Shown piece by piece: positions 19,163 through 29,294 of a stretch of 64,000 bases of DNA (the first letter of the stretch is position 1; each line of letters starts with the position of its first letter). Origin of the DNA: Pantoea sp. CCBC3-3-1 (lineage in GTDB: Bacteria; Pseudomonadota; Gammaproteobacteria; Enterobacterales; Enterobacteriaceae); contig NZ_CP034363.1 in the NCBI RefSeq assembly GCF_007981265.1, positions 124,001-188,000 of the forward strand, read 5' to 3'. The translations under genes were made by a program, and so were the position numbers. The notes below the pieces were generated by a model that saw only the letters and a program-made list of their open reading frames with translations, ran no database searches and had not been told where the DNA came from.

Positions 19163-19189
19163 TAAAGTTATGCAACAGAATGCCGATAC
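19163..19189 (+). promoter_or_regulatory. Sigma-28 (FliA) promoter of pdeH
   Basis: TAAAGTTA (19163-19170), an 11-nt spacer and GCCGATAC (19182-19189) match the flagellar FliA consensus TAAAGTTT-N11-GCCGATAA with one mismatch in each half. It lies 47 bp upstream of the pdeH ATG, in line with the known flagellar class III control of E. coli pdeH (yhjH). Confidence 0.85.
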
Positions 19190-19236
19190 TGAGTGCACGG
19201 GAGCCCCGATTGGAACATCTAACAAAGGAACACACC

Positions 19237-20010
19237 ATGGTGCTGAAGAATGTCAGTCACCGGCTTCCTCCCTCAATTGTTGTTCATGAACAGCAAGAAG
19301 AACGCCTGTACTGGCAGCAATGTCAGCGCATTTATACGTTCCAGCCTATCTACCGGGTAACCGGCAGCCTGATGGCAATTGAGTTGCTCACCGCGGTTCA
19401 TCACCCGTCCGCACCGAGTCAGAGGTTATCGCCGGAAGCCTATTTTGCTGCGCTGGAGCCGGTAGAACGGCTAAAAATCATTTACGAACAGCTTGAACTG
19501 TTAGAGACGTGGCAGCCAAAATTGACCGCGGCGAACGTGGTGGCCTCCGTCAATATTGATGGTCCAACGCTACAGGCAGTGGAGCACGATCCGACTATTC
19601 GCCAGTTAATCGCCCGTTGCCCGTGGGTTCGCTTTGAACTTGTGGAGCATCAAAGCCTGCCGCAGGAAGCGCTAATTGCGAGGGTTCCGGAACTGGGCCC
19701 GCTGTGGCTGGATGACTTTGGCTCAGGCATGGCCAATTTTTCAGCGCTGTCGGAATTAAAGTACGACTACATTAAGCTGGCGCGCGAACTGTTTATTCTG
19801 CTGAGAAAATCAGAAGAAGGCCGCAACCTGTTTAACATGCTGCTGGCGCTGATCAATCGTTATTGTAAAGGCGTTATTGTCGAAGGCGTTGAAACCCTCG
19901 AAGAGTGGAATCAGGTGCAGAACTCTTACGCTTGTGCCGCTCAGGGATACTATTTCGCCCGGCCCATGCCTTTTGATCAGTTAGAGTCGCTGCCGCTCAC
20001 TCTGGCGTGA
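19237..20010 (+). CDS. pdeH: PdeH (YhjH), cytosolic EAL c-di-GMP phosphodiesterase
   Basis: A 257-residue stand-alone EAL domain. The signature is MAIELLTAV (ELL in place of EAL, with the metal-binding glutamate kept), followed by LWLDDFGSGMANF (about residues 166-178) and VIVEGVETLEE. In E. coli PdeH keeps c-di-GMP low in motile cells so that YcgR does not brake the flagellum, and it opposes cellulose production. I use the ATG at 19237 because AAGGAA precedes it by 7 nt; the frame opens earlier at 19180 without a ribosome site, inside the sigma-28 promoter. It is followed 62 bp later by yhjG. Confidence 0.93.
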   Translation: MVLKNVSHRLPPSIVVHEQQEERLYWQQCQRIYTFQPIYRVTGSLMAIELLTAVHHPSAPSQRLSPEAYFAALEPVERLKIIYEQLELLETWQPKLTAANVVASVNIDGPTLQAVEHDPTIRQLIARCPWVRFELVEHQSLPQEALIARVPELGPLWLDDFGSGMANFSALSELKYDYIKLARELFILLRKSEEGRNLFNMLLALINRYCKGVIVEGVETLEEWNQVQNSYACAAQGYYFARPMPFDQLESLPLTLA

Positions 20011-20072
20011 TGCCGTTTCCTGTTCTCTCGACTATCTTTAACAGAAAGCCGAAGCGAGCAAGGAGATGAGGA

Positions 20073-22136
20073 ATGTCGCGTACGGGAAAAGTAATTAGCT
20101 GGATTGTCGGGATTTTTTTGTTGTTGGTTGTGATAGTGGTCATTGTGATCGCCACGTTTGACTGGAACCGCCTTAAGCCAACCATCAACCAGAAAGTCTC
20201 AACTGAGCTGAATCGTCCATTCGCCATTCGTGGCGATTTAGGCGTCGCCTGGGAGCGCAATCGTGATGAACCCGGCTGGCGCAGCTGGGTGCCATGGCCG
20301 CACGTCCATGCTCAAGATATTATGCTGGGCAATCCGCCTGCAATTGATGATATCACGATGGTTCATTTGCAGCGCGTGGATGCCACACTGGCGCCGCTGG
20401 CACTGCTGCATAAAGAAGTCTTTATTCCCTGGATCAAACTACAGCAGCCAGATGCCAGGCTTATTCAAACCGCGGATGCTAAAAACAACTGGACCTTTGA
20501 TCTGGCGGCCAGCGACGCGGCTCAGCCTGAACAGGCGCCATCAGCCTGGTCTTTCCGTCTGGATAACATCCTGTTCGACCGTGGGCTAATAGCGTACCGC
20601 GATGCAATTAACAAAGCGGATGTTAAGGTTACCGTCGATCCGCTGGGCAAGCCTGTCCCTTATGCGCAGGTGGCGGGCAGTAAAGATGACGCGAGCCAGA
20701 AGGGCGCTTCGGACTTTGTTTTTGGCTGGAAGGCGAGCGGGACCTATAACGATGAGAAGCTGACCGGCGACGGTAAAATTGGCGGCATGCTCTCATTACG
20801 CAGCAAAACCAATCCTTTTCCAATACAAGCAGATGTGCGCAACGGCACAACACGCGTGCAGGTTGCGGGCAGTCTTCAGGATCCGATGAATCTGGGCGGG
20901 CTGGATATTCGCCTGCGCTTTTCCGGTGATACGCTCGCTAACCTGTACGGTTTGACCGGTATTCTGCTGCCGGATACGCCACCTTACGAAACCGATGGGC
21001 ATCTGATTGCTCGCTTCCAGCAGAAAGGCGGCCCGGAATTCCGCTATAACAACTTTAACGGGCACATCGGCGATAGCGATATCCATGGCTCAATGACCTA
21101 TACCCAAAGCAAACCACGTCCTAAATTAACCGGCTCGCTGGAATCGCGTCAGCTGCGCATGGCGGATTTAGGCCCGCTGATTGGGGTGAAGTCAGGTAAA
21201 GGCAGTGAAAAAACCGAGCAGGCCAAAGCCAAACGCGGCGATGCGGCCAGCCAGCCTTCCGATCGCGTACTGCCTCATGACAAGTTTGATACTAAAAACT
21301 GGGACGTGATGGATGCCGACGTTAAATTCAGCGGCAAACGCATTGAGCACAGTAATTCTCTGCCGCTTAGCGATCTCTACACGCATCTGATCCTGAAAAA
21401 TGGCGACTTGCTACTCGATCCGCTGCGCTTTGGCGTGGCAGGCGGTAATCTTAACTCAACGATTCATATGGAAGGCGACCGGACGCCGATGCGCGCTCGC
21501 GCCGATCTCCATGCCAGAAATCTAAAACTGAAACAGCTGTTTAGCGGCGTAAGTGCAATGCAAAACAGCATGGGACAAATCAACGGCGATGCCACGCTAA
21601 AGGGAACCGGTAACTCGGTGGCGGATATTCTGGCAACCAGCGATGGTCAGGTAAAAATGCTGATGAACGATGGCGTGATCAGCCGCAGCCTGATGGAAAT
21701 CGTCGGGTTGAACGTGGGTAATTACGTAGTTGGGAAATTGTTTGGTGATGATGAAGTGCGTATCAACTGTGCGGCTGCGGATCTGAATGTGGCTAACGGC
21801 GTCGCCTCCAGCAAGCTGTTTGTTTTTGATACTGAAAACGCGGTAATCAACATCAGCGGCACGACGAATTTTGCCAACGAACGGATGGACCTCTCGATCA
21901 ATCCCGAAAGCAAGGGCGTGCGCATTATTACGCTGCGCTCGCCGCTGTACGTGCGCGGCACCTTCAAAAATCCAGACGCGGGTGTCAAAGCCGGGCCGTT
22001 ACTTGCACGTGGTGCAGCAGCGGTGGCGCTGGGGGCCGTCGTTGCGCCTGCTGCTGCGCTACTGGCGCTGATTTCGCCAAGCGATAACGAGCAGAATCAG
22101 TGCGTAAACGTGCTTCAGGATATGAAGAAAAAGTGA
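20073..22136 (+). CDS. yhjG: YhjG, AsmA-family inner-membrane-anchored protein
   Basis: A 687-residue AsmA-like protein. One N-terminal transmembrane helix (about residues 7-27) anchors a large periplasmic region made of beta-rich repeats; the C-terminal AsmA domain includes GQINGDATLKGTGNSVADIL (about residues 502-521), the usual signature. AsmA-family members are repeat-beta-groove bridge proteins thought to move phospholipid to the outer membrane; YhjG itself has no settled specific role. AAGGAG precedes the ATG. Length matches E. coli YhjG, and the gene keeps its place after pdeH. Confidence 0.92.
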   Translation: MSRTGKVISWIVGIFLLLVVIVVIVIATFDWNRLKPTINQKVSTELNRPFAIRGDLGVAWERNRDEPGWRSWVPWPHVHAQDIMLGNPPAIDDITMVHLQRVDATLAPLALLHKEVFIPWIKLQQPDARLIQTADAKNNWTFDLAASDAAQPEQAPSAWSFRLDNILFDRGLIAYRDAINKADVKVTVDPLGKPVPYAQVAGSKDDASQKGASDFVFGWKASGTYNDEKLTGDGKIGGMLSLRSKTNPFPIQADVRNGTTRVQVAGSLQDPMNLGGLDIRLRFSGDTLANLYGLTGILLPDTPPYETDGHLIARFQQKGGPEFRYNNFNGHIGDSDIHGSMTYTQSKPRPKLTGSLESRQLRMADLGPLIGVKSGKGSEKTEQAKAKRGDAASQPSDRVLPHDKFDTKNWDVMDADVKFSGKRIEHSNSLPLSDLYTHLILKNGDLLLDPLRFGVAGGNLNSTIHMEGDRTPMRARADLHARNLKLKQLFSGVSAMQNSMGQINGDATLKGTGNSVADILATSDGQVKMLMNDGVISRSLMEIVGLNVGNYVVGKLFGDDEVRINCAAADLNVANGVASSKLFVFDTENAVINISGTTNFANERMDLSINPESKGVRIITLRSPLYVRGTFKNPDAGVKAGPLLARGAAAVALGAVVAPAAALLALISPSDNEQNQCVNVLQDMKKK

Positions 22137-22192
22137 TCGTAAGGCGTCGCTATCGGACGTTTTATGCGGCGTTTGAGGCAAAAGCAAAATAG

Positions 22193-22219
22193 AAAACCGG
22201 CTTTTCAGCCGGTTTTTTT
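22193..22219. terminator. Bidirectional rho-independent terminator, yhjG/yhjE
   Basis: AAAACCGGC (22193-22201), loop TTTTCA, GCCGGTTTT (22208-22216) and a T-run to 22219, with A-residues on the other side. It serves the converging yhjG and yhjE genes. Confidence 0.92.
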
Positions 22220-22234
22220 ACTGCTAAAGCCGGC

Positions 22235-23563
22235 TTAATCGAAAAGCGACTCGTGGCGTGTTTCTTTGCTGGCCAGCAGCGCGAACAGCGTCAGACAGGC
22301 CATGGCTGCCAGATAAATACCGACGTAGAACAGGCCATACGTATGGGCCAGCCAGGTAGCGATATAAGGCGCGACGGAAGCGCCCAGAATCGACGACAGG
22401 TTGTAAGAGAACGATGCGCCGGTATAACGCACTTCCGTTGGGAATAGCTCCGGCAACAGCGCACCCATCGGGCCAAACGTCAAACCCATCACGCTCAAAC
22501 CGCAGACCAGAAACGCCATCACCAGCAGCGGATTGCCGGAACCCAGCATAAACGGAAACACCAGAGCAAAAGCGATAATCATCAGCGTGATCGCAATCAT
22601 CGTTTTGCGACGACCAAAGCGGTCGGCCAGCAGGCCGGCGATCGGCACCATTACGCCAAAACCAATGACCGCCATCATCAGCATCCACAGCATGGTATTA
22701 CGTGGGAAGCCAAGGCCATTTGGTGCAGGCGTTGTGCCATAAGTCATGGAGTAAACGGTCATAATATAAAACAGCGTGTAGGTTGCCAGCATAATAAAGG
22801 TGCCGAGAATGGTCGCTTTCATATGCTTCGACAGCAGCGTGCCAATCGGCACTTTTACCTGTTTCTTCTCCTTTTTCGCTTTGGCGAACACCGGCGATTC
22901 ATTCAGCGAAACGCGAACATACAGGCCGATCAGTACCAGGACCGCAGAGAGAATAAAGGGAACGCGCCAGCCCCACTGCATAAACTGCTCGTCAGTGAGT
23001 AACCAGGAGAGCAGCAGGAAAGTCCCGTTGGCAAAGAAGAAGCCGATTGGCGCGCCGAGCTGCGGGAAAGAACCGTACAGCGCACGCTTTTTCGCAGGGG
23101 CGTTCTCAGTAGCCAGCAGCGCCGCGCCGCCCCACTCACCCCCAAGCCCCAGCCCCTGACCAAAACGCGCCAGTGCCAGCAGCAGCGGTGCGAATACGCC
23201 AATGGTTTCATAGCCCGGTAGCAAGCCGATTAGGACCGTGGAAATGCCCATGGTAAGCAATGACGCCACCAGCGTCGCTTTACGGCCTACCCGGTCGCCA
23301 AAGTGGCCAAACAGCGCCGAGCCGATAGGGCGCGCGATAAAGGCAATAGCAAAGGTTGCCAGTGACTGTAGCGTGGCAACGGTAGCATCGCCCTGGGGAA
23401 AGAAAATATGCGGGAAAACAATGACCGCAGCGGTAGCATAAATATAGAAATCGAAAAATTCGATAGCGGTACCGACCAGCGAAGCGACCAACACTTTTCC
23501 GCGTGAATTAACGGGCGTGGTGTCCTTTTCGGCGTCGAGAGATGGAGCAATGGAGGCAGGCAT
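22235..23563 (-). CDS. yhjE: YhjE, MFS metabolite:H+ symporter
   Basis: A 442-residue, 12-helix major facilitator of the metabolite:H+ symporter (MHS) branch, related to KgtP, ProP and ShiA. The loop 2-3 signature GHFGDRVGRKATLVASLLTM (about residues 82-101) and the RFGQGLGLGGEWGGAALL segment (about 137-154) are typical. Substrate is not established for YhjE; organic acids are likely. It is the last gene of the conserved bcs-yhj block; what follows to the right is accessory. Confidence 0.9.
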   Translation of the reverse strand: MPASIAPSLDAEKDTTPVNSRGKVLVASLVGTAIEFFDFYIYATAAVIVFPHIFFPQGDATVATLQSLATFAIAFIARPIGSALFGHFGDRVGRKATLVASLLTMGISTVLIGLLPGYETIGVFAPLLLALARFGQGLGLGGEWGGAALLATENAPAKKRALYGSFPQLGAPIGFFFANGTFLLLSWLLTDEQFMQWGWRVPFILSAVLVLIGLYVRVSLNESPVFAKAKKEKKQVKVPIGTLLSKHMKATILGTFIMLATYTLFYIMTVYSMTYGTTPAPNGLGFPRNTMLWMLMMAVIGFGVMVPIAGLLADRFGRRKTMIAITLMIIAFALVFPFMLGSGNPLLVMAFLVCGLSVMGLTFGPMGALLPELFPTEVRYTGASFSYNLSSILGASVAPYIATWLAHTYGLFYVGIYLAAMACLTLFALLASKETRHESLFD

Positions 23564-24027
23564 AATTGTTTCTTATTTGTAATACGTGAAAAGGAATCTT
23601 ACGCACAGGATCTTTCTCATTCAATGGTGAAAAGCCCGGGCTATCGCGCATAAAAGAGGATCGTTCGTGAGAGGGGGTAATCACTGGCTGATACCCGCAC
23701 GAATGATCTGATTCGTAGTGAGAATCACTAAAAAAGGGCCAATAAAAAGTGAACTGACAAGAGGAATAATGCTTTTTTGCGTCATATTTGTGCGCGCTAC
23801 CGGATTTTAAGCTGATTACGCCATGCGTAGAGCAATATCCGTTATGCCTGCGCCCTGTTACAAAGCATGTCAGTAGAAAATCTTGCGTCCGCCTAAATCA
23901 ATCCTCAATCAACGCGAGTTTAGTCTCTTCATTCGGGATTTCTCTGATCGAAAACAGGTCGCGTTCTCCGGCAGTAAATAGACTCTCAGGCAACTTTCCC
24001 CAGAGATTCCCAAAAGGTTCTGCCGAG
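23564..24027. other. 464-bp intergenic region, yhjE to RND operon
   Basis: This gap holds the divergent promoters for yhjE and the efflux operon. No regulator gene, repeat or RNA gene was recognised. The adaptor frame is open upstream of its ATG from 23788 but without signal-peptide or ribosome-site support. Confidence 0.5.
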
Positions 24028-25128
24028 ATGCCATGCAAAAATTTCTCCCCTCTTTTTCCTCTTTTCACGTTACTCCTGGCGTTCAGCACGTCGCTACCAG
24101 CGGCAAATATCCCCGTGGTTAACGTCGTCAGGCTGACGCGGGAGAATGTCGCACAGCCCGCTGTTTATCTGGGGAGAATTGAAGCCTCAGAAGCGATAGA
24201 GGTGATGGCAAGGACGGAAGGCTATGTCTCTCAGCGTTTTTTTCGGGATGGGGAAAATGTTCGTGCCGGGCAGCGGCTGTTTGAAATTGAAGCGGCGCAG
24301 CAGCGTGCGGAATTGGCGCGCTGCCAGGCTCTGCTTAACAGCGCGAGCGCACAGTTAAAAAATGCCCGGCAACACCTCAATCGCCTGCGACAGCTTGGGG
24401 TCGGCACTGCCGTTAGCCAGGCCGATTTGGACAACGCGGTGGCAAATCGCGATATGGCGCAGGCGACGCTAAAAGAAGCGGAGGCTCGTTTACAGGCTGA
24501 ACGGCTTAACCTCGATTTTACGCAAATCGTCGCGCCCATCAGCGGGCGAATTGGGCACAGCACCGTGCATAAAGGCACGTTAATTAATCCGGCATACGGC
24601 AAGCTGGTCACGTTGAAAAAGCTCGATCCTATCCGCGTAGTGATTGCCGTCAACGAACGTGATTACCTGACGGCGCAAAAGTCGCTGGAGAACAATCTGC
24701 ATAAGGCTAACGACGCGCTGACGCCAACGTTACTGCTGGCTAACGGCGAAATCTATCCTTATAGCGGTCATTTTGTTTCGCTTGATAATTTTATCGACAG
24801 CAATACCGGAACGGTGGCGATGAAGCTGGAGTTTGCGAATCCTCAACAACGGCTGCTGCCCGGCGGGGTAGTCAGCGTGCAGCTTATGCCCCAGCAAAAG
24901 AATCGGCTGATGCTACCGGCAAGCGCGCTACAGCAGGATGCTGACGGCTACTTTATCCTGAAAGTTAACAAAGATCGGCGGGTGGAAAGCAGTCGCATTA
25001 CGCTTGGCGGCCAGATTGGGCAACACTATGTGGCGACTTCCGGTGCTGAGGCAGGCGACCAGGTAATCGTTGCTGGCATGCAGCGTGTCAGGCCAGGTAT
25101 GCAAGTCGTTATCGGCGAAGCGCCATAA
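24028..25128 (+). CDS. RND efflux periplasmic adaptor (membrane fusion protein)
   Basis: A 366-residue AcrA/MexA-type adaptor. A signal peptide (residues 1-25, cleavage near LPA-A) is followed by a lipoyl half-motif, an alpha-hairpin rich in Ala, Gln and Arg (about residues 95-160), the second lipoyl half with IVAPISGRIGHSTVHKGTL, and beta-barrel and membrane-proximal domains ending QVVIGEAP. There is no lipobox cysteine, so unlike AcrA it is probably soluble. The ATG at 24028 begins the signal peptide. It lies 12 bp upstream of the pump gene; no outer-membrane channel gene is present, so TolC is the likely partner. Confidence 0.9.
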   Translation: MPCKNFSPLFPLFTLLLAFSTSLPAANIPVVNVVRLTRENVAQPAVYLGRIEASEAIEVMARTEGYVSQRFFRDGENVRAGQRLFEIEAAQQRAELARCQALLNSASAQLKNARQHLNRLRQLGVGTAVSQADLDNAVANRDMAQATLKEAEARLQAERLNLDFTQIVAPISGRIGHSTVHKGTLINPAYGKLVTLKKLDPIRVVIAVNERDYLTAQKSLENNLHKANDALTPTLLLANGEIYPYSGHFVSLDNFIDSNTGTVAMKLEFANPQQRLLPGGVVSVQLMPQQKNRLMLPASALQQDADGYFILKVNKDRRVESSRITLGGQIGQHYVATSGAEAGDQVIVAGMQRVRPGMQVVIGEAP

Positions 25129-25140
25129 GGAGCCGGATGT

Positions 25141-28100
25141 ATGCTGAATTTCTTCGTCAGACGACCTAAATTCGCCATCGTTGTCGCACTGATGACGGCG
25201 CTTATTGGTGCGGCAGCGCTAAAAATTATCCCCGTTGAGCAATTTCCAGACATCACTCCACCAGTGGTCAGCGTGACGGCACTCTATCCCGGTGCCAGCG
25301 CACGCGACGTCGCCGAAGCTGTGGGTGCGCCGATCGAAGCGCAAATCAACGGCGTCAGCAATATGCTGTATATGGAATCGACCAGCAGCAATAACGGTAG
25401 CTACCAGCTGAGTATTACCTTTGCCAATGGCACCCAACCGGATATGGCGGCGGTGGAAGTACAGAATCGATTGTCCCAGATTAGCGCCCAGCTGCCCGCG
25501 GATGTTAACAATAATGGTCTGTCGGTACGTAAACGCGCCAGCAATACGTTGATGGGGATCAGCGTATTATCACCCGGGAAAACGCACGATCTTCTCTATC
25601 TGAGTCACTACACTTCTGTCCGCCTGCGCGATGCTTTGGCGCGAATACACGGGGTCGGTGATGTACAGGTATTCGGTGCACGTGATTACAGCATGCGTAT
25701 CTGGCTCGATCCGCAGCGAATGGAAGCGTTGCACATCACTACCGATGAAGTGATTCAGGCGCTTCGTCAGCAGAATGTGCAGGCGGCGGCCGGCCAGATT
25801 GGCGCAACGCCTTCGCCCGCATTGCAGCAAAATACCCTGACGATTAATGGTCATGGCCGCCTGATGACGCCAGAGGCGTTCGCAAAAGTTGTGCTGCGTA
25901 GCAATCCGCACGGCGGCATGGTGCGCATTAACGATATAGCCAATACCGAGCTTGGCGCTCAAAATTATCAGGTCAATGCTGCGCTGAATAACAGCGAAGG
26001 GGCATTTCTGATGATCTATCCCTCCCCGGACGCCAATGCCCTTAGCGTAGCGAAAGCGGTACGAGCCGAAATGGCCAGCCAGGCGCGGGCGTTTCCTGAC
26101 GATATGGTTTATCAGATCAAATTTGATGCAACAGATCCGATTACCGCCACGCTGAAGGAGATTGTCATATCTCTGGTGCTAACCCTGCTGGTCGTGCTGG
26201 CGGTGGTCTGGCTGTTTTTGCAGAGCCTGCGTGCCACCTTTATCGTCGCGTTGACCATCCCCGTATCGTTGCTGGGCACCTTTGCCCTGCTGCTGATGGC
26301 GGGATATTCGGCGAACACGCTTAGCCTGTTTGCCATCATCCTGGCGCTGACTATTGTGGTTGATGATGCGATTGTCGTGGTTGAAAACGTAGAGCGGTTG
26401 CTGGCGGAAGAAGCGGACTTAACGCCTGCCGGGGCGACCCGTAAAGCGTTAAAACAGATCGCAGGTCCGGTCATTGCCACTACGCTGGTGCTGCTGGCTG
26501 TGTTTGTGCCCATCGCGGTGGTGCCGGGTATTGTCGGCGAGCTGTATCGGCAGTTTGCCGTCACGCTGTCGGCCGCAATGGTGCTTTCCAGCATCAACGC
26601 GTTAACGCTGACGCCCGCGCTTTGTGCCTGTCTGCTGAAAAGACTCACCACGCCTGTAAACGGATTTTTTGCGCTGTTTAATCGTGGCGTTGACCGTACG
26701 CGCGATGCTTACGTGAGTCTGTGCCGCAAGATAAACCGTTACGCAATCACCACCGTTGTCGTGATGCTGGCGGCGGGTGGCGTCACGTGGCTGGCTTATC
26801 AGCAGTTGCCTGGCGGCTTTTTGCCGGAAGAAGATGAAGGCTATCTCTTTGTAAACGTCCAGCTGCCCGAAGGCGCTTCGCTACAGCGAACTCAGGCAGT
26901 CATGGAGCAAATGTATCAGCAGGTCAGCCAGGATCCGGCGGTCAGGGATGTGATTAAAATTACGGGCTTCAGCCTGCTTGGTGGCGGTAACTCAGCGGCC
27001 AGCGGTTTTGCTATCGTACTGCTGAAAGACTGGCACGAGCGTGAGAGCGTGGCGAAAATTTTGCCAAAAATTCAGCATAAGCTGGCGTCGATTCCTTCGG
27101 CCACGATGATGGTTTTTGTTCCTCCGGCCATCAGCGGGCTGGGCAATGCAGCAGGCTTTGATCTGAGGATTCAGGCGCTGGCAGGCCAGTCACCGCAGGA
27201 ACTTTCACACACTGTTCAGCGCATCATCATGGCCGCTAACCAGCAACCGCATCTCAGCCGGGTGTTCACGACGTTCAGCGCCGCCGTGCCTGAAATAAGC
27301 CTGACGATTGATCGCGATCGGGCAGCGCTGCTCCAGGTCCCGGTCAGCCGCATTTTTGCCGTACTGCAAGCCTCGCTTGGCGGGAGCAACGTTGGGGACT
27401 TCACGCATCAGTCACGCCAGTTTCGGGTGCAAGTGCAGAATGACATGCAGTTTCGTCAGCGCAGCGATCAACTCTCACATCTGACGGTGCGCAGCGAGAC
27501 AGGCGCGCAAATTCGGCTGAATCAATTGGTGACCATGACACCGTCGTTGGGCGCGCCCTACATCATGCAGTACAACCAGTTTCCCGCGGTAGCGGTGAGT
27601 GGTTCTGGTGCGGCGGGCGTCAGTTCAGGTCAGGCGATGTCTGCTATGGAAACGCTGCTGGCGCAGCATTTGCCTGAAGGATATGGCTATAGCTGGACCG
27701 GCATGTCGCTTCAGGAGCAGCAAACGGGCAATCAGGCCCTGTGGATTTTCCTGGCGGCTATCGTTTTCGCCTGGCTTTTTTTGGTGGCGCAGTATGAGAG
27801 CTGGAGCATCCCGCTGGCGGTGCTGCTTTCAGTGATCTTCGCGGCGGCGGGTGCGGTTACTGGCCTGCATCTGATGGGCTTTACTAACGATGTCTATGTG
27901 CAGATTGGCCTGGTGCTGTTGATGGGGCTGGTGGCGAAAAACGCCATTTTGATGGTGGAATTTGCCCGCGATCGCCGGGATCAGGGCATGGACATTGCCG
28001 AAGCGGCTGAACAGGCGGCTAAGCAGCGTTTCCGCGCGGTAATGATGACGGCGATTTCCTTTATCCTTGGGGTATTACCGCTGGTAATGGCCACCGGCGC

Positions 28101-28251
28101 TGGCGCGGCCAGCCGACAAATTATTGGTGTGACTGTTTTCAGCGGCATGTTGTCCGCGACGCTAGTCGGCGTGCTGTTTATCCCGGCGCTTTATCTGCAT
28201 ATTCAACGTCTGCGTGAAAGGATCAAGCGTCCTCGCCAGGCTCGAAGATGA
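25141..28251 (+). CDS. RND multidrug efflux pump (AcrB/HAE1 family)
   Basis: A 1036-residue inner-membrane proton/drug antiporter with the 12-helix, two-large-loop RND layout. The N-terminus [17 protein letters not shown], the proton-relay pair in [18 protein letters not shown] (about residues 399-416) and the second-half motif [20 protein letters not shown] are typical of AcrB/MexB proteins. AAGGAG precedes the ATG. It should form a tripartite pump with the adaptor encoded just upstream. Its TGA stop overlaps the next ATG (ATGA at 28248), coupling it to an AI-2E family permease. Substrates cannot be told from sequence. Confidence 0.93.
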   Translation: MLNFFVRRPKFAIVVALMTALIGAAALKIIPVEQFPDITPPVVSVTALYPGASARDVAEAVGAPIEAQINGVSNMLYMESTSSNNGSYQLSITFANGTQPDMAAVEVQNRLSQISAQLPADVNNNGLSVRKRASNTLMGISVLSPGKTHDLLYLSHYTSVRLRDALARIHGVGDVQVFGARDYSMRIWLDPQRMEALHITTDEVIQALRQQNVQAAAGQIGATPSPALQQNTLTINGHGRLMTPEAFAKVVLRSNPHGGMVRINDIANTELGAQNYQVNAALNNSEGAFLMIYPSPDANALSVAKAVRAEMASQARAFPDDMVYQIKFDATDPITATLKEIVISLVLTLLVVLAVVWLFLQSLRATFIVALTIPVSLLGTFALLLMAGYSANTLSLFAIILALTIVVDDAIVVVENVERLLAEEADLTPAGATRKALKQIAGPVIATTLVLLAVFVPIAVVPGIVGELYRQFAVTLSAAMVLSSINALTLTPALCACLLKRLTTPVNGFFALFNRGVDRTRDAYVSLCRKINRYAITTVVVMLAAGGVTWLAYQQLPGGFLPEEDEGYLFVNVQLPEGASLQRTQAVMEQMYQQVSQDPAVRDVIKITGFSLLGGGNSAASGFAIVLLKDWHERESVAKILPKIQHKLASIPSATMMVFVPPAISGLGNAAGFDLRIQALAGQSPQELSHTVQRIIMAANQQPHLSRVFTTFSAAVPEISLTIDRDRAALLQVPVSRIFAVLQASLGGSNVGDFTHQSRQFRVQVQNDMQFRQRSDQLSHLTVRSETGAQIRLNQLVTMTPSLGAPYIMQYNQFPAVAVSGSGAAGVSSGQAMSAMETLLAQHLPEGYGYSWTGMSLQEQQTGNQALWIFLAAIVFAWLFLVAQYESWSIPLAVLLSVIFAAAGAVTGLHLMGFTNDVYVQIGLVLLMGLVAKNAILMVEFARDRRDQGMDIAEAAEQAAKQRFRAVMMTAISFILGVLPLVMATGAGAASRQIIGVTVFSGMLSATLVGVLFIPALYLHIQRLRERIKRPRQARR

Positions 28252-29294
28252 TAACGACCCGGGAAAAAGCGCAGACGTTGGTGGTAACGCTCGGCATGCT
28301 GGTGATCATTTTCGCCGGTATTCGGGCGAGCGCGGATATCGTGGTGCCGTTTATCCTCGCCCTGTTTTTAGCCGTGATCCTGCATCCGCTGGTAAAATTT
28401 TTGCAGCGCAGAGGCATACCGCAGGTACTGGCCGTTTTGCTGCTCACCAGCGTTATCGTGCTGACCGGCGTGCTGCTGCTGACATCGCTGGTCGGTATGC
28501 TGAATGATTTTGCCCGTACGCTGCCTCAGTATCGGCTGATACTGACCGAAAGGCTGCGGGATTTTCAGCATCTGGCGCGACAAACAGGGATACCTTTCTC
28601 CTCAGAACAGGGAATGGCGTTGGCCGATCCGAATGCGGTGATCAACCTGGTGAGCCGCTTGCTGACGCAGCTTTCCGGCACGGTATCTAATCTGTTCCTG
28701 CTGTTGATGACCGTGGTATTCATGCTGCTTGAAGTGCCTTTACTGGCGAAAAAGCTGCCGCAGATCCTGAGTTCACCTTTAGCCAGCAACGCTGCGATTC
28801 AGCGGGCGCTCGACAGCGTAAGCCGCTACCTGATCCTGAAAACAGCAATCAGCCTGCTGACCGGCGGCATCGTCTGGCTGATGCTGTGGCTGCTGGACGT
28901 GCGTTTTGCGCTGCTGTGGGGCGTACTGGCTTTCGCGCTTAACTATATTCCCAATATCGGATCGGTCATCGCCGCCGTTCCGCCCATCTTGCAGGTGCTG
29001 ATTTTTAACGGCAGCGGGGAGGGGGCCGTCGTTATCTGCGGTTATTTGCTGATCAACCTGCTGATTGGCAACATGCTGGAGCCGCGGCTAATGGGGCGTG
29101 GGCTGGGGCTTTCGACGCTGGTGGTATTCCTGTCACTGATTTTCTGGGGATGGCTGCTGGGCATCGTAGGCATGCTGCTTTCCGTACCGCTCACCATCGT
29201 TGTGAAAATCGCGCTGGAGCAGACGCAGGGCGGTCGGCCCCTTGCGCTACTCCTTGGCGACAGCAGTACGCTGGTTAATTCAGCGTCTGATTAA
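28248..29294 (+). CDS. AI-2E family transporter (YhhT/PerM-like)
   Basis: A 348-residue membrane protein with about seven to eight hydrophobic helices and the family's C-terminal signature: [20 protein letters not shown] (about residues 230-249) and [20 protein letters not shown] (about 273-292). Members export autoinducer-2 or other small solutes (TqsA, YdiK, PerM, YhhT); the substrate of this one is unknown. The start overlaps the RND pump stop by 4 nt, so the two are made from one transcript. Its 3' end overlaps the converging hydrolase gene by 20 nt. Confidence 0.87.
   Translation: MITTREKAQTLVVTLGMLVIIFAGIRASADIVVPFILALFLAVILHPLVKFLQRRGIPQVLAVLLLTSVIVLTGVLLLTSLVGMLNDFARTLPQYRLILTERLRDFQHLARQTGIPFSSEQGMALADPNAVINLVSRLLTQLSGTVSNLFLLLMTVVFMLLEVPLLAKKLPQILSSPLASNAAIQRALDSVSRYLILKTAISLLTGGIVWLMLWLLDVRFALLWGVLAFALNYIPNIGSVIAAVPPILQVLIFNGSGEGAVVICGYLLINLLIGNMLEPRLMGRGLGLSTLVVFLSLIFWGWLLGIVGMLLSVPLTIVVKIALEQTQGGRPLALLLGDSSTLVNSASD

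Noticed and set aside
23788..24027. Extended N-terminus of the RND adaptor
   Set aside because: It would place 80 residues before a clear signal peptide.
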